A DNA stretch of 64,000 nucleotides from contig NZ_CP004393.1 in NCBI RefSeq assembly GCF_000819565.1, forward strand, positions 2,790,001 to 2,854,000, read 5' to 3'. The DNA is from Celeribacter indicus. GTDB lineage: Bacteria; Pseudomonadota; Alphaproteobacteria; Rhodobacterales; Rhodobacteraceae. The notes beneath the pieces are model-generated. The model had not been told where the DNA came from, did not search any database, and saw nothing but the letters and a program-made list of their open reading frames with translations. A program made the translations under genes and the position numbers. Shown here piece by piece: positions 25,680 to 34,902 of the stretch; the first letter of the stretch is position 1; the number at the start of each line of letters is the position of its first letter.

Positions 25680-27158
25680 CTATCGGACCCCGATCCTCAT
25701 GCCGAGAACGCCGGGCAGCGCCGCGACGATGCGCGGTAACGGTTTGGGTGACTGGCCGGCAGCCTCCGCGTCTTCGCACGACAGGATCGCCCGCCGGATG
25801 AGACGGGCGCCGAAGGTGCGGAACGGTTCGGGCGGCAATTCTGGCATTTTTCTTTCGAAGATCGGCAGGCGGCGCCAATCTTCTGCCCTGCCGTCGACCA
25901 GTTCGGCCAGACAGGCGCCGGCAATATAGGTGGGATTAACGCCATGGCCGCAAAACCCACAGGCGTAATGGACCTTGCCCGGCACGAGGCTGCCGACCCG
26001 AGGCAGGCGATCCGACGACATATCGATCGGTCCGCCCCAGCTTTTCTCCACCGCGATCCCCTCCAGCTCCGGGATCAGGGCGGAGATGGCCCGCACGGCG
26101 CGGCCGGCGGCGACCCTGTCCCGCGTCATCGGCGCGGATTCCCAATGGTTCGCAAAAGCGACCGGGCCCGCGCCGGCGCCCATCAGGAGACGGCCCTCAT
26201 CCGTCCGGCGGAAGTAATGCAGGAACATCCGTGCATCGGCAAAGCCCACGTGGCTGGTCCAGTTGAGTTTTTCGAGCCGCTCCGTGGGCTCGGTGATCGC
26301 CGCATAGCTCGAAAACACACTCAGCCAGGGACGGATGAGAGGTTCCCGCGCCAATGCCGCATTGGTGGCCAGGACGATCTGCCTGGCTCGAATGGATCCC
26401 TGGCGCAGCGTCACCCGACAGGGCGTATCGGCATGGTAGGACACCATCGGGCTGTCCTCGAACACGCGGATGCCGGCGTCGATGGCCGCGATCCGCAAGG
26501 CGCGCGCCAATCGCGCGGGCTGGACCGTTGCTCCCTCGCCGAACATGACGCCGCCACGAAAGGCGCTGGAGGCCAGATAGGCACGCAACTCGTCGCGCGC
26601 GAGCGGTCGGACACTGTCCCCGGCGCCGCATTTCGCCGCATGGCGCAAATAGGCATGCAGCTTCTTGTCCTGTTCGGGACTGACCGACACGCGGATATTT
26701 CCGGCCTCACGCCACTGGACATCCAGCCGCGCCTCCTTGCTGAAGGCCCTGAGCGCATCCTGCGCCCGATCGCCGGCCCGTGCCATCGCCAGGGCATTTT
26801 CGCTGCCGATGGTGTCCGAAAGCGCGGGCAGTTGCGCCCAATAGCCATGGGCCTTTCCGCCATTCTTGCCACTTGCCCCGCCGCCACATTTCCCCGCCTC
26901 GATCAGCACGATCGAAAGCCTTGGATTGCGCCTTTTCAGCAAAAGCGCGGTCCAGAGACCCGTGAAGCCGCCGCCGACGACAACCACATCGGCCACGGTC
27001 TCTCCGTCGAAGGCCGCAGGATCGAATGCGGCGGGTGCATATCCACCCGCCCCGAAGCTGCGGTCTTCGGCGGCCAGAGCCTCGTCGAACCACCAGGAGG
27101 TGCCCGAAGGCGCGTGGAGCACCGGCCCCGACGCGGGCCGGTCGACGACAGCCGTCAT
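25680..27158 (-). CDS. FAD-dependent amine/amino acid oxidoreductase (DAO family)
   Basis: 492 residues. The FAD-binding Rossmann motif VVVVGGGFTGLWTALLL begins near residue 57, followed by a Glu that would bind the ribose (about 85, IEAGKCGGGASG). This placement and the C-terminal HGVNPTYIAG are typical of glycine/D-amino acid oxidase and gamma-glutamylputrescine oxidase relatives. It should oxidise a secondary or primary amine with FAD in the cytoplasm. Its start overlaps the hyuB stop as ATGA, so it is the third gene of the hyuA-hyuB operon and may act on the amino acid released by the ring-opening step. The substrate is unknown. Confidence 0.85.
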   Translation of the reverse strand: MTAVVDRPASGPVLHAPSGTSWWFDEALAAEDRSFGAGGYAPAAFDPAAFDGETVADVVVVGGGFTGLWTALLLKRRNPRLSIVLIEAGKCGGGASGKNGGKAHGYWAQLPALSDTIGSENALAMARAGDRAQDALRAFSKEARLDVQWREAGNIRVSVSPEQDKKLHAYLRHAAKCGAGDSVRPLARDELRAYLASSAFRGGVMFGEGATVQPARLARALRIAAIDAGIRVFEDSPMVSYHADTPCRVTLRQGSIRARQIVLATNAALAREPLIRPWLSVFSSYAAITEPTERLEKLNWTSHVGFADARMFLHYFRRTDEGRLLMGAGAGPVAFANHWESAPMTRDRVAAGRAVRAISALIPELEGIAVEKSWGGPIDMSSDRLPRVGSLVPGKVHYACGFCGHGVNPTYIAGACLAELVDGRAEDWRRLPIFERKMPELPPEPFRTFGARLIRRAILSCEDAEAAGQSPKPLPRIVAALPGVLGMRIGVR

Positions 27159-28876
27159 TTCGCGAGCGCCTCCTGCCCGTAGAGTTCCAGGTCCTCGACG
27201 CCGATGATGCCGTCCTCGAGATCCGCGAGAACCTGGTCACGCGGCCGCCGGTGCGGATCGCCGAGTCCGCCGCCGCCCCCGGTCTCGAAGCGGATGTTCC
27301 TGCCGTAATCCATGATCAGGTGGGTTTCCTTCGATCCGAGCCGCTTCTCATCGGGCTTGCCGTAATCCCAATAGAGGCGGGCCGTCCGCCCCTCGCCTCC
27401 GCCGTCAACGCCGGTGGCGGCGTGCAGTTGGCCGTCGGAGCGGACCGAGAAGATCGTTCCATCCTGCAACGACGTATACTGGCGCACGAAGCCCAGTCCT
27501 CCGCGATAGCGCCCGGCACCGCCCGAACGCTCGACCAGCGCATATTCGTCCACCATCAGCGGATATTCATTCTCAAGGGCCTCGATCGGCAGGTTTGAGG
27601 TGTTGGTAACGTGGACATGCACGGCGTTCATTCCGTCTGTCCGCCCGGTGGCGGGCCCGCCTCCGCCAAGCGTTTCCAGATACACATAGGTTCCGTCGCG
27701 GCGCAGGTGGTTCCCCGAGAAGACGACGGTCGGCAGATCATCCGCCCCCGACGACATCAGGCGCTCCGGCGGAAGAACATCGCGGAACGCCCCGAAGATC
27801 GCGCGCGCGATCTTCTGACAGGTGATCGACCGCGCGCCGGTCGCGGCGGGGCTTCTGGCATTGACGATCAGGCCGTCATCGGCCCGGATCTCGATGGAGG
27901 ACATCATCCCCTCGTTGGGCATGAGTTGCGGATCGAGCAGCGCCTTCACGGCATAGAAAACCGTCGCTTCCAGCCCCGTCCTGGACACATTGAGCCCGCC
28001 CTTCGCCTGCGGCCCCGTCCCCTGGAAATCAACCACCAGCCGGCTGTCCTCGACGCTGACATGCGTGGTGATCGGCACCGGCGCGCCGCCGGAACCATCA
28101 TCGTCGAGACAGGCGGTGAAGCTGCCCTTCATGCCCGAAATCGCGTCGATGCGCTTCTGAAGCCGGAGGGCCGTATAGGACAGGACATCCTCGACCGCTT
28201 GCAGAACCTGCTCCAGCCCCATCTGGCCGATCAGCCCTTCCAGCGCCCTGTTGCCCTGATTGTTGGTCGCGATCTGTACCCGCAGATCCAGAATGCGCTC
28301 TTCCGGCTCGCGGGTGTTCTGTGCGATGAAATCGAGAATGTCCTCGCGGATCTCACCGCCTTCGACAATCAGCAGCGGCGGAATCCGGATGCCTTCTTCG
28401 AAGACGGTTCGTGCGCCGGCGGAAATCGAGCCTGGCACAGCCCCGCCGACATCCGAATGGTGCGCGATATTGGCGGTGAAGAACACGAGCCTGCCGCCGG
28501 AAAACATCGGGGTGACGATCGAGATATCGGGCGTATGCGTTCCACCCGCGAGATAGGGATCATTCGAGATGAAGGCCATTCCCGGCTCGATGCTGTCGAC
28601 CGGGAACCGGTTGAGGACCTCCCGCACGGATCCCCGCAGCGAACCGAGATGCAGCGGAATATGCGATGCCTGGGCAACGAGGCGCCCGTGCCTGTCGAAC
28701 AGGCCGACCGAACAGTCCTTGCGTTCCTTGATGTTGGTCGAAAAGGACGACCGGATCAGCGTGTTGCCCATCTCTTCGGTGATCGTGAGCATGCGGTTGG
28801 AAAAGACTTCCATCGCGATCGGATCCGCCATCGCGAGATCGGGCGCTCCGGGTCTTGTCTGATGCTGCGAAGTCAT
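27155..28876 (-). CDS. hyuB: Hydantoinase/oxoprolinase subunit B, operon 1
   Basis: 573 residues from ATG 28876. The start of the conserved domain, DPIAMEVFSNRMLTITEEMG, lies shortly after this ATG; earlier in-frame starts sit in the upstream gene. The protein has FFTANIAHHSDVGG, IPLHLGSLRGSVREVL and C-terminal GGGGGLGDP, all characteristic of HyuB/OplB. With HyuA it forms an ATP-dependent enzyme that opens hydantoin, 5-oxoproline or acetone-carboxylase-like substrates. ATGA overlaps join it to both neighbours, so the three genes are strictly coupled. Which cyclic amide is hydrolysed cannot be told from the sequence. Confidence 0.88.
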   Translation of the reverse strand: MTSQHQTRPGAPDLAMADPIAMEVFSNRMLTITEEMGNTLIRSSFSTNIKERKDCSVGLFDRHGRLVAQASHIPLHLGSLRGSVREVLNRFPVDSIEPGMAFISNDPYLAGGTHTPDISIVTPMFSGGRLVFFTANIAHHSDVGGAVPGSISAGARTVFEEGIRIPPLLIVEGGEIREDILDFIAQNTREPEERILDLRVQIATNNQGNRALEGLIGQMGLEQVLQAVEDVLSYTALRLQKRIDAISGMKGSFTACLDDDGSGGAPVPITTHVSVEDSRLVVDFQGTGPQAKGGLNVSRTGLEATVFYAVKALLDPQLMPNEGMMSSIEIRADDGLIVNARSPAATGARSITCQKIARAIFGAFRDVLPPERLMSSGADDLPTVVFSGNHLRRDGTYVYLETLGGGGPATGRTDGMNAVHVHVTNTSNLPIEALENEYPLMVDEYALVERSGGAGRYRGGLGFVRQYTSLQDGTIFSVRSDGQLHAATGVDGGGEGRTARLYWDYGKPDEKRLGSKETHLIMDYGRNIRFETGGGGGLGDPHRRPRDQVLADLEDGIIGVEDLELYGQEALAK

Positions 28877-30930
28877 TGTGACATCCTGATATTGGTGATG
28901 ATGATGTTTCCCGCGCGATCCACATGGAAACGGGTTCCCGGCGGGATCAGCGTGGTCGAACTCATCTCCTCGATGACGGCGGGCCCGAGAAGGGAGTCCC
29001 CGATGGGCAGTTTCGCCCGGCTGTAGACCGGCGTATCGGCTCTGGCCTCGCGAGGGTCGTAACAGATCATGCGTCTTTCGATCAGAGCGGCTTCGACGGA
29101 TGCGTCCTCGGGCGCCTCGAAGAGATTGTACGGACGGGGAACCAGCCCGATGGCCTTGAGGCGGCAATTGACGACTTCAATCGCACGGCCGGGAATGGAA
29201 TACCCGTATTCGGAGTGATGCACGGCCGAAAACCGGCTGACGAACGTCTCGTAATCCAGCGCCTCGTCCTGCTCGACGGGAACGGACACCTCGAAATTCT
29301 GACCGACATACCGTGCCTCGATCACCTGCTGGAAACGCGACATCCGCGCCTCCACCTGTTCGGAGGCCAACCAGGCGCGCCCTTCCTTGCGCAATTCCGA
29401 AAACAGGCCGATAAGGTCGGGCCAGGTTTGCGCATCGACGAGATCTATATAGGTTTTCACGAAATCGAGACTGATCTCGGAAAGCAGGATGCCCCTGGCG
29501 CACATGGTGCCGGGTTCGCGTGGAATGATCACCGTGGGAATTCCGCATTCCGCCGCCACGTCGCAGGCGTGGATCGGCCCCGCCCCTCCGAAGGCCATCA
29601 GCGCGAATTGCGACAGATCATGACCGCGCTCGGTGGAAACAGACCGGATCGCGCGTCCCATGTTGGCGTTGGCGATGCGCAAGATCCCGGTTGCGGCATC
29701 GTCGACACCGATGCCAAGCGGCTCGGCGATCCGCGTTCTGATCGTCTCGTGCGCGGCTTCGGCCTGCACGTCGAGCTTGCCGTCAAGCAGCGAGACCGGG
29801 CTGAGGCGGTGCAGGATGACATTCGCATCGGTGACGGTGGGCTGCTCCCCGCCTCGCCCATACGCGACGGGTCCCGGCACCGCGCCGGCAGACTGCGGCC
29901 CGACCTTCAACGCATGGGCGTCGTCCATCCATGCGATCGAACCGCCGCCGGCACCGATGACATGAATATCGATCATCGGCGTTTTCACCGGGTAATCGGC
30001 AACGGTCCGGTTGGAGGTGAATTGCGGCTGACCGTCGACGATGATCGAAACGTCGGTGCTGGTCCCCCCGACATCGAAGGTCACGACATTTTCGAAACCC
30101 GCTTCACGCGCCACTCCGGCCGATCCCACCACACCTGCGGCCGGTCCCGAAAGGCAGGTTCGGACGGGATATTGCCGAACCGTCGGAATCGACATCAACC
30201 CGCCGTTGGAATGGATCGTATAGGGCGTAACGGTCACGCCCATCTCCTTCACCTCGGCGGCCATGCTGTCGAGATAGGATTGCATCCGCGGCCCGGCATA
30301 GGCGTTCAGAACGGTGGTGGACATCCTCTCGAATTCGCGGAACTCGGGGAGAAGACCGGAGGATCTCGTGATATAGAGGCCGGGCATGGCCTCCCGCAGC
30401 CGGGCCTCGGCCGCGCATTCGTGCTCGGGGTTGCGGTAGGAATGCAGAAAGCAGATCGCGGCCGCCTCCACCTTTTCCGCCTTCAGGGCCTCGACGATCC
30501 GGTCAAGGTCTTCCAGCCGGATCGGTGTCTGAACCGTTCCGTCCGCGAGGATGCGTTCCTCGACCTCGAAGCGGAGCTTGCGCCGCACCAGAGGTTTCGG
30601 GTTCTGGATCTGGTAGTCGTAAAGATTCGGACGGGTCTGCCGGCCGATTTCCAGCACGTCCCGAAAGCCTTTCGTCGTGATCAGCGCCGTCCGCGCGCCC
30701 TTGCGTTCAATCGTCAGGTTGGTGGCAACCGTCGTGCCGTGTCCGACAAAGGAGACATCCGACGCGGCAAAGCCGTGCAGCTCCAGAAATTCCCGCATCC
30801 CGCTGACAATGGCGCGGGAAGGATCCGATGGGGTGGACGAAACCTTGTGGAACAGAACCCCTCCGTCCGCCTCGTTGAGAAGGGTAAAGTCGGTGAAGGT
30901 TCCCCCGACATCGACGCCGATCCGATACAT
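28873..30930 (-). CDS. hyuA: Hydantoinase/oxoprolinase subunit A, operon 1
   Basis: 685 residues from ATG 30930, which starts MYRIGVDVGGTFTDF, the phosphate-1 loop of the ASKHA ATPase fold. Further motifs are FVGHGTTVATNLTIERKG (about 60-78) and a second ATP-binding stretch VVTFDVGGTSTDVS (about 295-308). ATP hydrolysis here drives the ring opening done with HyuB. Length and motif order match HyuA of about 690 residues. The gene is divergent from a LysR-type regulator at 31060 with a T-N11-A site between them, so regulation by that protein is likely. A second HyuA is present at the right end of the window. Confidence 0.9.
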   Translation of the reverse strand: MYRIGVDVGGTFTDFTLLNEADGGVLFHKVSSTPSDPSRAIVSGMREFLELHGFAASDVSFVGHGTTVATNLTIERKGARTALITTKGFRDVLEIGRQTRPNLYDYQIQNPKPLVRRKLRFEVEERILADGTVQTPIRLEDLDRIVEALKAEKVEAAAICFLHSYRNPEHECAAEARLREAMPGLYITRSSGLLPEFREFERMSTTVLNAYAGPRMQSYLDSMAAEVKEMGVTVTPYTIHSNGGLMSIPTVRQYPVRTCLSGPAAGVVGSAGVAREAGFENVVTFDVGGTSTDVSIIVDGQPQFTSNRTVADYPVKTPMIDIHVIGAGGGSIAWMDDAHALKVGPQSAGAVPGPVAYGRGGEQPTVTDANVILHRLSPVSLLDGKLDVQAEAAHETIRTRIAEPLGIGVDDAATGILRIANANMGRAIRSVSTERGHDLSQFALMAFGGAGPIHACDVAAECGIPTVIIPREPGTMCARGILLSEISLDFVKTYIDLVDAQTWPDLIGLFSELRKEGRAWLASEQVEARMSRFQQVIEARYVGQNFEVSVPVEQDEALDYETFVSRFSAVHHSEYGYSIPGRAIEVVNCRLKAIGLVPRPYNLFEAPEDASVEAALIERRMICYDPREARADTPVYSRAKLPIGDSLLGPAVIEEMSSTTLIPPGTRFHVDRAGNIIITNIRMSQ

Positions 30931-31011
30931 GCTGCCTCCGTTGAATTGAGTCGCGGCGAGATTAATACGAGCTGCCGGGCGACGTAGAACGGAGTTTCCG
31001 GATGGTCTTCC

Positions 31012-31026
31012 ATAAGGATTCGTTAT
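31012..31026. promoter_or_regulatory. Candidate LysR operator between hyuA and its regulator
   Basis: ATAA-N7-TTAT, containing the T-N11-A core TAAGGATTCGTTA. It lies 82 bases upstream of the hyuA start and 34 upstream of the LysR start, the usual place for a LysR autoregulatory and activation site. Only one copy is seen, so this remains a candidate. Confidence 0.45.
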
Positions 31027-31059
31027 ACTATCTTCCACACGCCTCAGCATTGTCGTGAA

Positions 31060-31947
31060 ATGAACCTCAACTCTCTTAAATCCTTCGTGACCGTCGCCCA
31101 TCTCGGAAACTTCACCCGTGCTGCCGAACGGCTCAACCTGAGCCAGCCGGCGATCTCCGGTCATATCCGCAGCCTCGAAAGCGAACTGGGGGTGCAACTG
31201 TTCCTGCGACGGTACCGGAGCACCCTTCTCTCCGAACACGGACGGGCCTTGCTCGGACATGCTGAAACTGTCCTGAAAGAGCTCGACAGACTGACCGAGG
31301 CAGCACGGGAGGTTGCGCACAGGCCGTTGCGGGCGATGCGGATCGGTTTCGTGGTCGGCGCCGATGTCGTTCATATGGCGCCCCTGCTGAACCGGGCCGG
31401 CGAGATCATGCCCCATGTTCGCATCGACGTTGCGCAGGGGCTGTCGGGCTGGGTGGCCGCCGGGGTCGAGGCGGGGCGTTTTCAGGGGGGATTCTTTCTC
31501 GGCCCCACACCGCCGAAAGGCGTGCACTCAATCGAACTGACGCGATTGACCTATCTGCTGTGCATTCCGGTGGACTGGAAAAGGCGCGTCGCGAATGCGA
31601 TCCCCGAAGATCTGGCCCAACTCCCCTGGATATGGGCGCCCGAAGGTGCCTCTTACCCGCTCATCGTAAGGGACCTGTTCAGCCGCTACGGCGTCACACC
31701 GCGTCAGGTCATCGAAGCCGACAGGGAAGCGACGATCGCAGATCTCGTTGCCAGCGGAATTGGGGTTGCGATCCTTCGCGAACCGCTTGCCCGGCGCAGC
31801 GCAAGCGAGGGGCGGATCGAGATTCTGGATGCCTATCGCGCGCATGTGCCGCTCTTCTTCATTTCGCCGCAGGAGGCCGATCAGGATATGCGGACGCTGC
31901 GGGACTGCGTTCTTGACGTGTTCGACGTCGAAGCGGGGGCCGATTAA
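31060..31947 (+). CDS. LysR-family regulator of the hyu operon
   Basis: 295 residues. The helix-turn-helix is NFTRAAERLNLSQPAISGHIRSLE (about 17-40), the standard LysR form, followed by a linker helix and a periplasmic-binding-like effector domain (about 90-290). The gene is divergent from hyuA with 129 bases between the starts. LysR genes in this position usually activate the divergent operon when an inducer, often the substrate or a product, binds. It is convergent with the ABC transporter ATPase gene. The inducer cannot be predicted. Confidence 0.9.
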   Translation: MNLNSLKSFVTVAHLGNFTRAAERLNLSQPAISGHIRSLESELGVQLFLRRYRSTLLSEHGRALLGHAETVLKELDRLTEAAREVAHRPLRAMRIGFVVGADVVHMAPLLNRAGEIMPHVRIDVAQGLSGWVAAGVEAGRFQGGFFLGPTPPKGVHSIELTRLTYLLCIPVDWKRRVANAIPEDLAQLPWIWAPEGASYPLIVRDLFSRYGVTPRQVIEADREATIADLVASGIGVAILREPLARRSASEGRIEILDAYRAHVPLFFISPQEADQDMRTLRDCVLDVFDVEAGAD

Positions 31948-31996
31948 GCGGCAAGAGGCATTCCGGAAACTCCGGCCGCCCGATCGGACCACCGCC

Positions 31997-32998
31997 TCAG
32001 ACGCCGTTCACCGCATCGACCGCCACATCCCGGCTACAGGCAACGAGCTGTCCACTGTCCAGGCGCCTCAGTTCCGGTCTGGCAGCCGCGCAGTCAGCGA
32101 TGGCAAACGGGCACCGCGTGCGGAACGTGCATCCGCTCGGCGGATTGGCCGGCGACGGAGGATCCCCTTGCAGGATCTGGCGCTTGCGGGCGCGGGCGCG
32201 GCGCGGATCGGGCTCGGGAGACGCCGAAAGAAGCGCTCTCGTATAGGGATGGCGGGGATTTCCGAAGATCTCGCCCGTCGATCCGATCTCCACGATCCGG
32301 CCGAGATACATCACCATCACCCGGTCGGCGATGAATTCCACAAGGCCGAGGTCGTGCGAGATGAACAACAGGGACACGCCGGTTTCGCGCTGGAGGTCGG
32401 CGATCAGATTCATGATCTGCGCCTGGATCGAAACATCCAGCGCGGCCACCGGCTCGTCCGCCACGATCAGCTTGGGGGACACTGCAAGCGCACGGGCGAT
32501 GGACAGGCGCTGACGCTGCCCTCCCGAAAACTCATGCGGGAAACGCCTGAGATGCTCGGGAGAAAGCGAGACCTGCTCCAGCAATTCGAGCACCCGGCGC
32601 CGGCGCTCCGCCGCGGAGAACATTCCCACGAGCTCGAGCCCTTCGCCGATGATGGTTTCGACGCGCGCACGCGGGTTCAGGCTGGAGAACGGATCCTGGA
32701 AGATCATCTGCATCCGGGCCCGCAGGCGGCGCATCTGCGCATGCGTTGCGTGGCAGATGTCCCTGCCCTCGAACAGGATTTCCCCGGATGTCGGGCGATG
32801 CAGGTTGAGAACCGTGCGGCCGACGGTCGTTTTTCCCGATCCCGATTCACCCACGAGGCCCACCACCTCTCCCGGCGCGATATCGAAGCTCACCCCGTCC
32901 ACGGCACGCACCGGATGCGCGTTTCCGCCGAACAGCTTGCGCCCGCTGTCATAGTGCTTGGCGAGGTTGCGGACCGAAAGGAGTGGTTGTGTTGTCAT
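31997..32998 (-). CDS. Peptide/opine ABC transporter ATPase (DppF type)
   Basis: 333 residues. Walker A GESGSGKT (50-57), ABC signature SGGQRQR, and Walker B LIVADEPVAALD are present. The C-terminal CTFRTRCPFA segment is the oligopeptide-transporter C-terminal extension found in Dpp/OppF. It energises import through the membrane components encoded upstream. The ATG at 32998 overlaps the preceding stop as ATGA, so it is the last gene in a coupled run. The strand is shared by the whole importer (37496 to 31997). Confidence 0.92.
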   Translation of the reverse strand: MTTQPLLSVRNLAKHYDSGRKLFGGNAHPVRAVDGVSFDIAPGEVVGLVGESGSGKTTVGRTVLNLHRPTSGEILFEGRDICHATHAQMRRLRARMQMIFQDPFSSLNPRARVETIIGEGLELVGMFSAAERRRRVLELLEQVSLSPEHLRRFPHEFSGGQRQRLSIARALAVSPKLIVADEPVAALDVSIQAQIMNLIADLQRETGVSLLFISHDLGLVEFIADRVMVMYLGRIVEIGSTGEIFGNPRHPYTRALLSASPEPDPRRARARKRQILQGDPPSPANPPSGCTFRTRCPFAIADCAAARPELRRLDSGQLVACSRDVAVDAVNGV

Positions 32999-34890
32999 AG
33001 CGCAATGTCCTTCCAGCGACGGCAACGGGTGGTATGGCGTCCTTCAACGGTTTCGAGCACCGGCACACCCTTGTCGCAGGCGGGCCTTGCGAAGTCGCAG
33101 CGCGGCGCATAGCGGCACCCCGAAGGAAGATCGAAGGGGCTCGGAACGGTTCCCCGGATCGAGAGCAGGCGCTTTTCCGTCTTGTCGCCCAACTCGCCAT
33201 GTTTCGGAACGGAATCGAGAAGGCCGCGCGTGTAGGGATGGCGTGGATGATAGAATATCTCCTCCACCGAACCGTCCTCGACCACCTGACCGCAATACAT
33301 GACGACGACCCGGTCCGCCAGTTGCGCCACGACACCCAGATCATGGGTGATGAAGATCAGCCCGATATTCCGCTCGCGCCGGATGCGATCGAGCAATTCG
33401 AGGATCTGGGCCTGAACCGTCACGTCCAGCGCCGTGGTCGGCTCGTCGGCGATCAGCAGCCTGGGATTGCCGCAAAGTGCAATCGCCAGCGCCACACGCT
33501 GCCGCATTCCGCCGGACAACTGGTGCGGGTATTCTTCGATCCGGCGCGCGGGATCGGGGATGCCGACATCGGCAAGCGCGGCGATCGAGCGTTTCCGCAG
33601 CTCCGCCGTGGGGCATGCATCATGCGCCCGGATCGCCTCGGCCAGTTGCCGACCGACGGTATAGACGGGGTTAAGACAGGCCATCGGCTCCTGGAACACC
33701 ATTGCGATCTCGTTTCCGCGATACTGGCGATAGCTTTCCGGCGGAAGCCGGTCGAGCCGTTCGAGCGGTCCATGTCCCTCGGGATCGCGGCTGTAATGGA
33801 TGCTTCCTCCCGTCACCCGGCTGATCCGGTAGGGCAGCAGTTGCATGATGGAAAATCCGGTCACCGACTTGCCCGAACCGGATTCGCCCACCAGCGCGAT
33901 GACCTCGCCGGGATTGACCACCAGCGACACGCCGTCGACCGCGTTGATCGTGCCGCGGGCGGTGCGGATTTCGGTGGAGATGTTGTCGACGTCGAGCAAC
34001 CGGCCTTCGGGATTGTCGCGGCGTTCGGGCTGCGGCAGCGCGCGCGCCCATCGTCTCAAGAGGCCCGGTGCAGGCAGGAGCTTGACCGCCCCACGCGGAT
34101 CGAGAACGTCGCGCAACTGGTCGCAGAGGCGGTTCACCGACCAGACCGTCAGGACCAGGGCCAGGCATGGCCAGATCAGGCCCATCGGATTTTGCCCCAT
34201 ATGGGGCCGGGCGTCGCGGATCATCAGCCCCCAGGAGGAATTCGGAGGGGTCACCCCGAGGCCAAGGAAACTGAGCCCGGACTCGAGCACGATGCAGGCC
34301 GCGACCACCAGCGAGAACTGGACGAAAACCGGCCCCGCGACATTCGGCAGAACCGTGCGGAACATGATGCGGGCATGTCCGTGCCCAAGCGCACGCGCCG
34401 CATCCACATATTCGAGATTGCGCACGCTCAGGGTCTCCCCATAGGTGATCCGCGCATATGTCGGCACGAAGAGGATCGACAGAAGCAGGGTCAGGGTCAC
34501 CGTCCCCGGCCCAACCAGGGCCACCGTCAGAAGCGCCAGCAGCATCGGCGGGAAGGAAAGGATGATGTCCATCGGCCGCAGGGCCGCGAGCTCGATCCAG
34601 CCCCGGAAGTACCCGGCGATCAGGCCGACAACGACCCCGACGGCCGCCGAGGCCAGCGCCGCCAGGACGGCAACCGAAAGCGAGGCCCTCGCACCGTGAA
34701 CGATCCGCGCAAAGACATCGCGGCCAAACGCGTCGTTGCCGAGCCAGTTCGCGGAACTGGGGCCGGCGAACCGCTTCAGCACATCCATGACGACCGGATC
34801 CTTCATCGGCAACACGGGGGCCAGGACGGCAAGAGAAACGATGGCCAGCAGAAAGACCGCCGCGAAATAGCTGGAGAGGGAAATTCTCAT
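32995..34890 (-). CDS. Fused permease-ATPase of a peptide/opine ABC transporter (DppC-DppD)
   Basis: 631 residues, about twice the length of either single subunit. Residues 1-265 are a DppC-type permease with five or six spans and an EAA loop (about 162-182). After a 35-residue linker, residues 298-631 form a DppD-type ATPase with Walker A GESGSGKS (335-342), SGGMRQR and LLIADEPTTALD. A C-terminal cysteine-containing oligopeptide extension follows. The fusion is in frame with no internal stop. Such C-D fusions occur in some alphaproteobacterial dipeptide transporters. The junction would fix the ATPase to this permease. Confidence 0.9.
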   Translation of the reverse strand: MRISLSSYFAAVFLLAIVSLAVLAPVLPMKDPVVMDVLKRFAGPSSANWLGNDAFGRDVFARIVHGARASLSVAVLAALASAAVGVVVGLIAGYFRGWIELAALRPMDIILSFPPMLLALLTVALVGPGTVTLTLLLSILFVPTYARITYGETLSVRNLEYVDAARALGHGHARIMFRTVLPNVAGPVFVQFSLVVAACIVLESGLSFLGLGVTPPNSSWGLMIRDARPHMGQNPMGLIWPCLALVLTVWSVNRLCDQLRDVLDPRGAVKLLPAPGLLRRWARALPQPERRDNPEGRLLDVDNISTEIRTARGTINAVDGVSLVVNPGEVIALVGESGSGKSVTGFSIMQLLPYRISRVTGGSIHYSRDPEGHGPLERLDRLPPESYRQYRGNEIAMVFQEPMACLNPVYTVGRQLAEAIRAHDACPTAELRKRSIAALADVGIPDPARRIEEYPHQLSGGMRQRVALAIALCGNPRLLIADEPTTALDVTVQAQILELLDRIRRERNIGLIFITHDLGVVAQLADRVVVMYCGQVVEDGSVEEIFYHPRHPYTRGLLDSVPKHGELGDKTEKRLLSIRGTVPSPFDLPSGCRYAPRCDFARPACDKGVPVLETVEGRHTTRCRRWKDIAL

Positions 34891-34902
34891 GGGTCGATCT
34901 TC

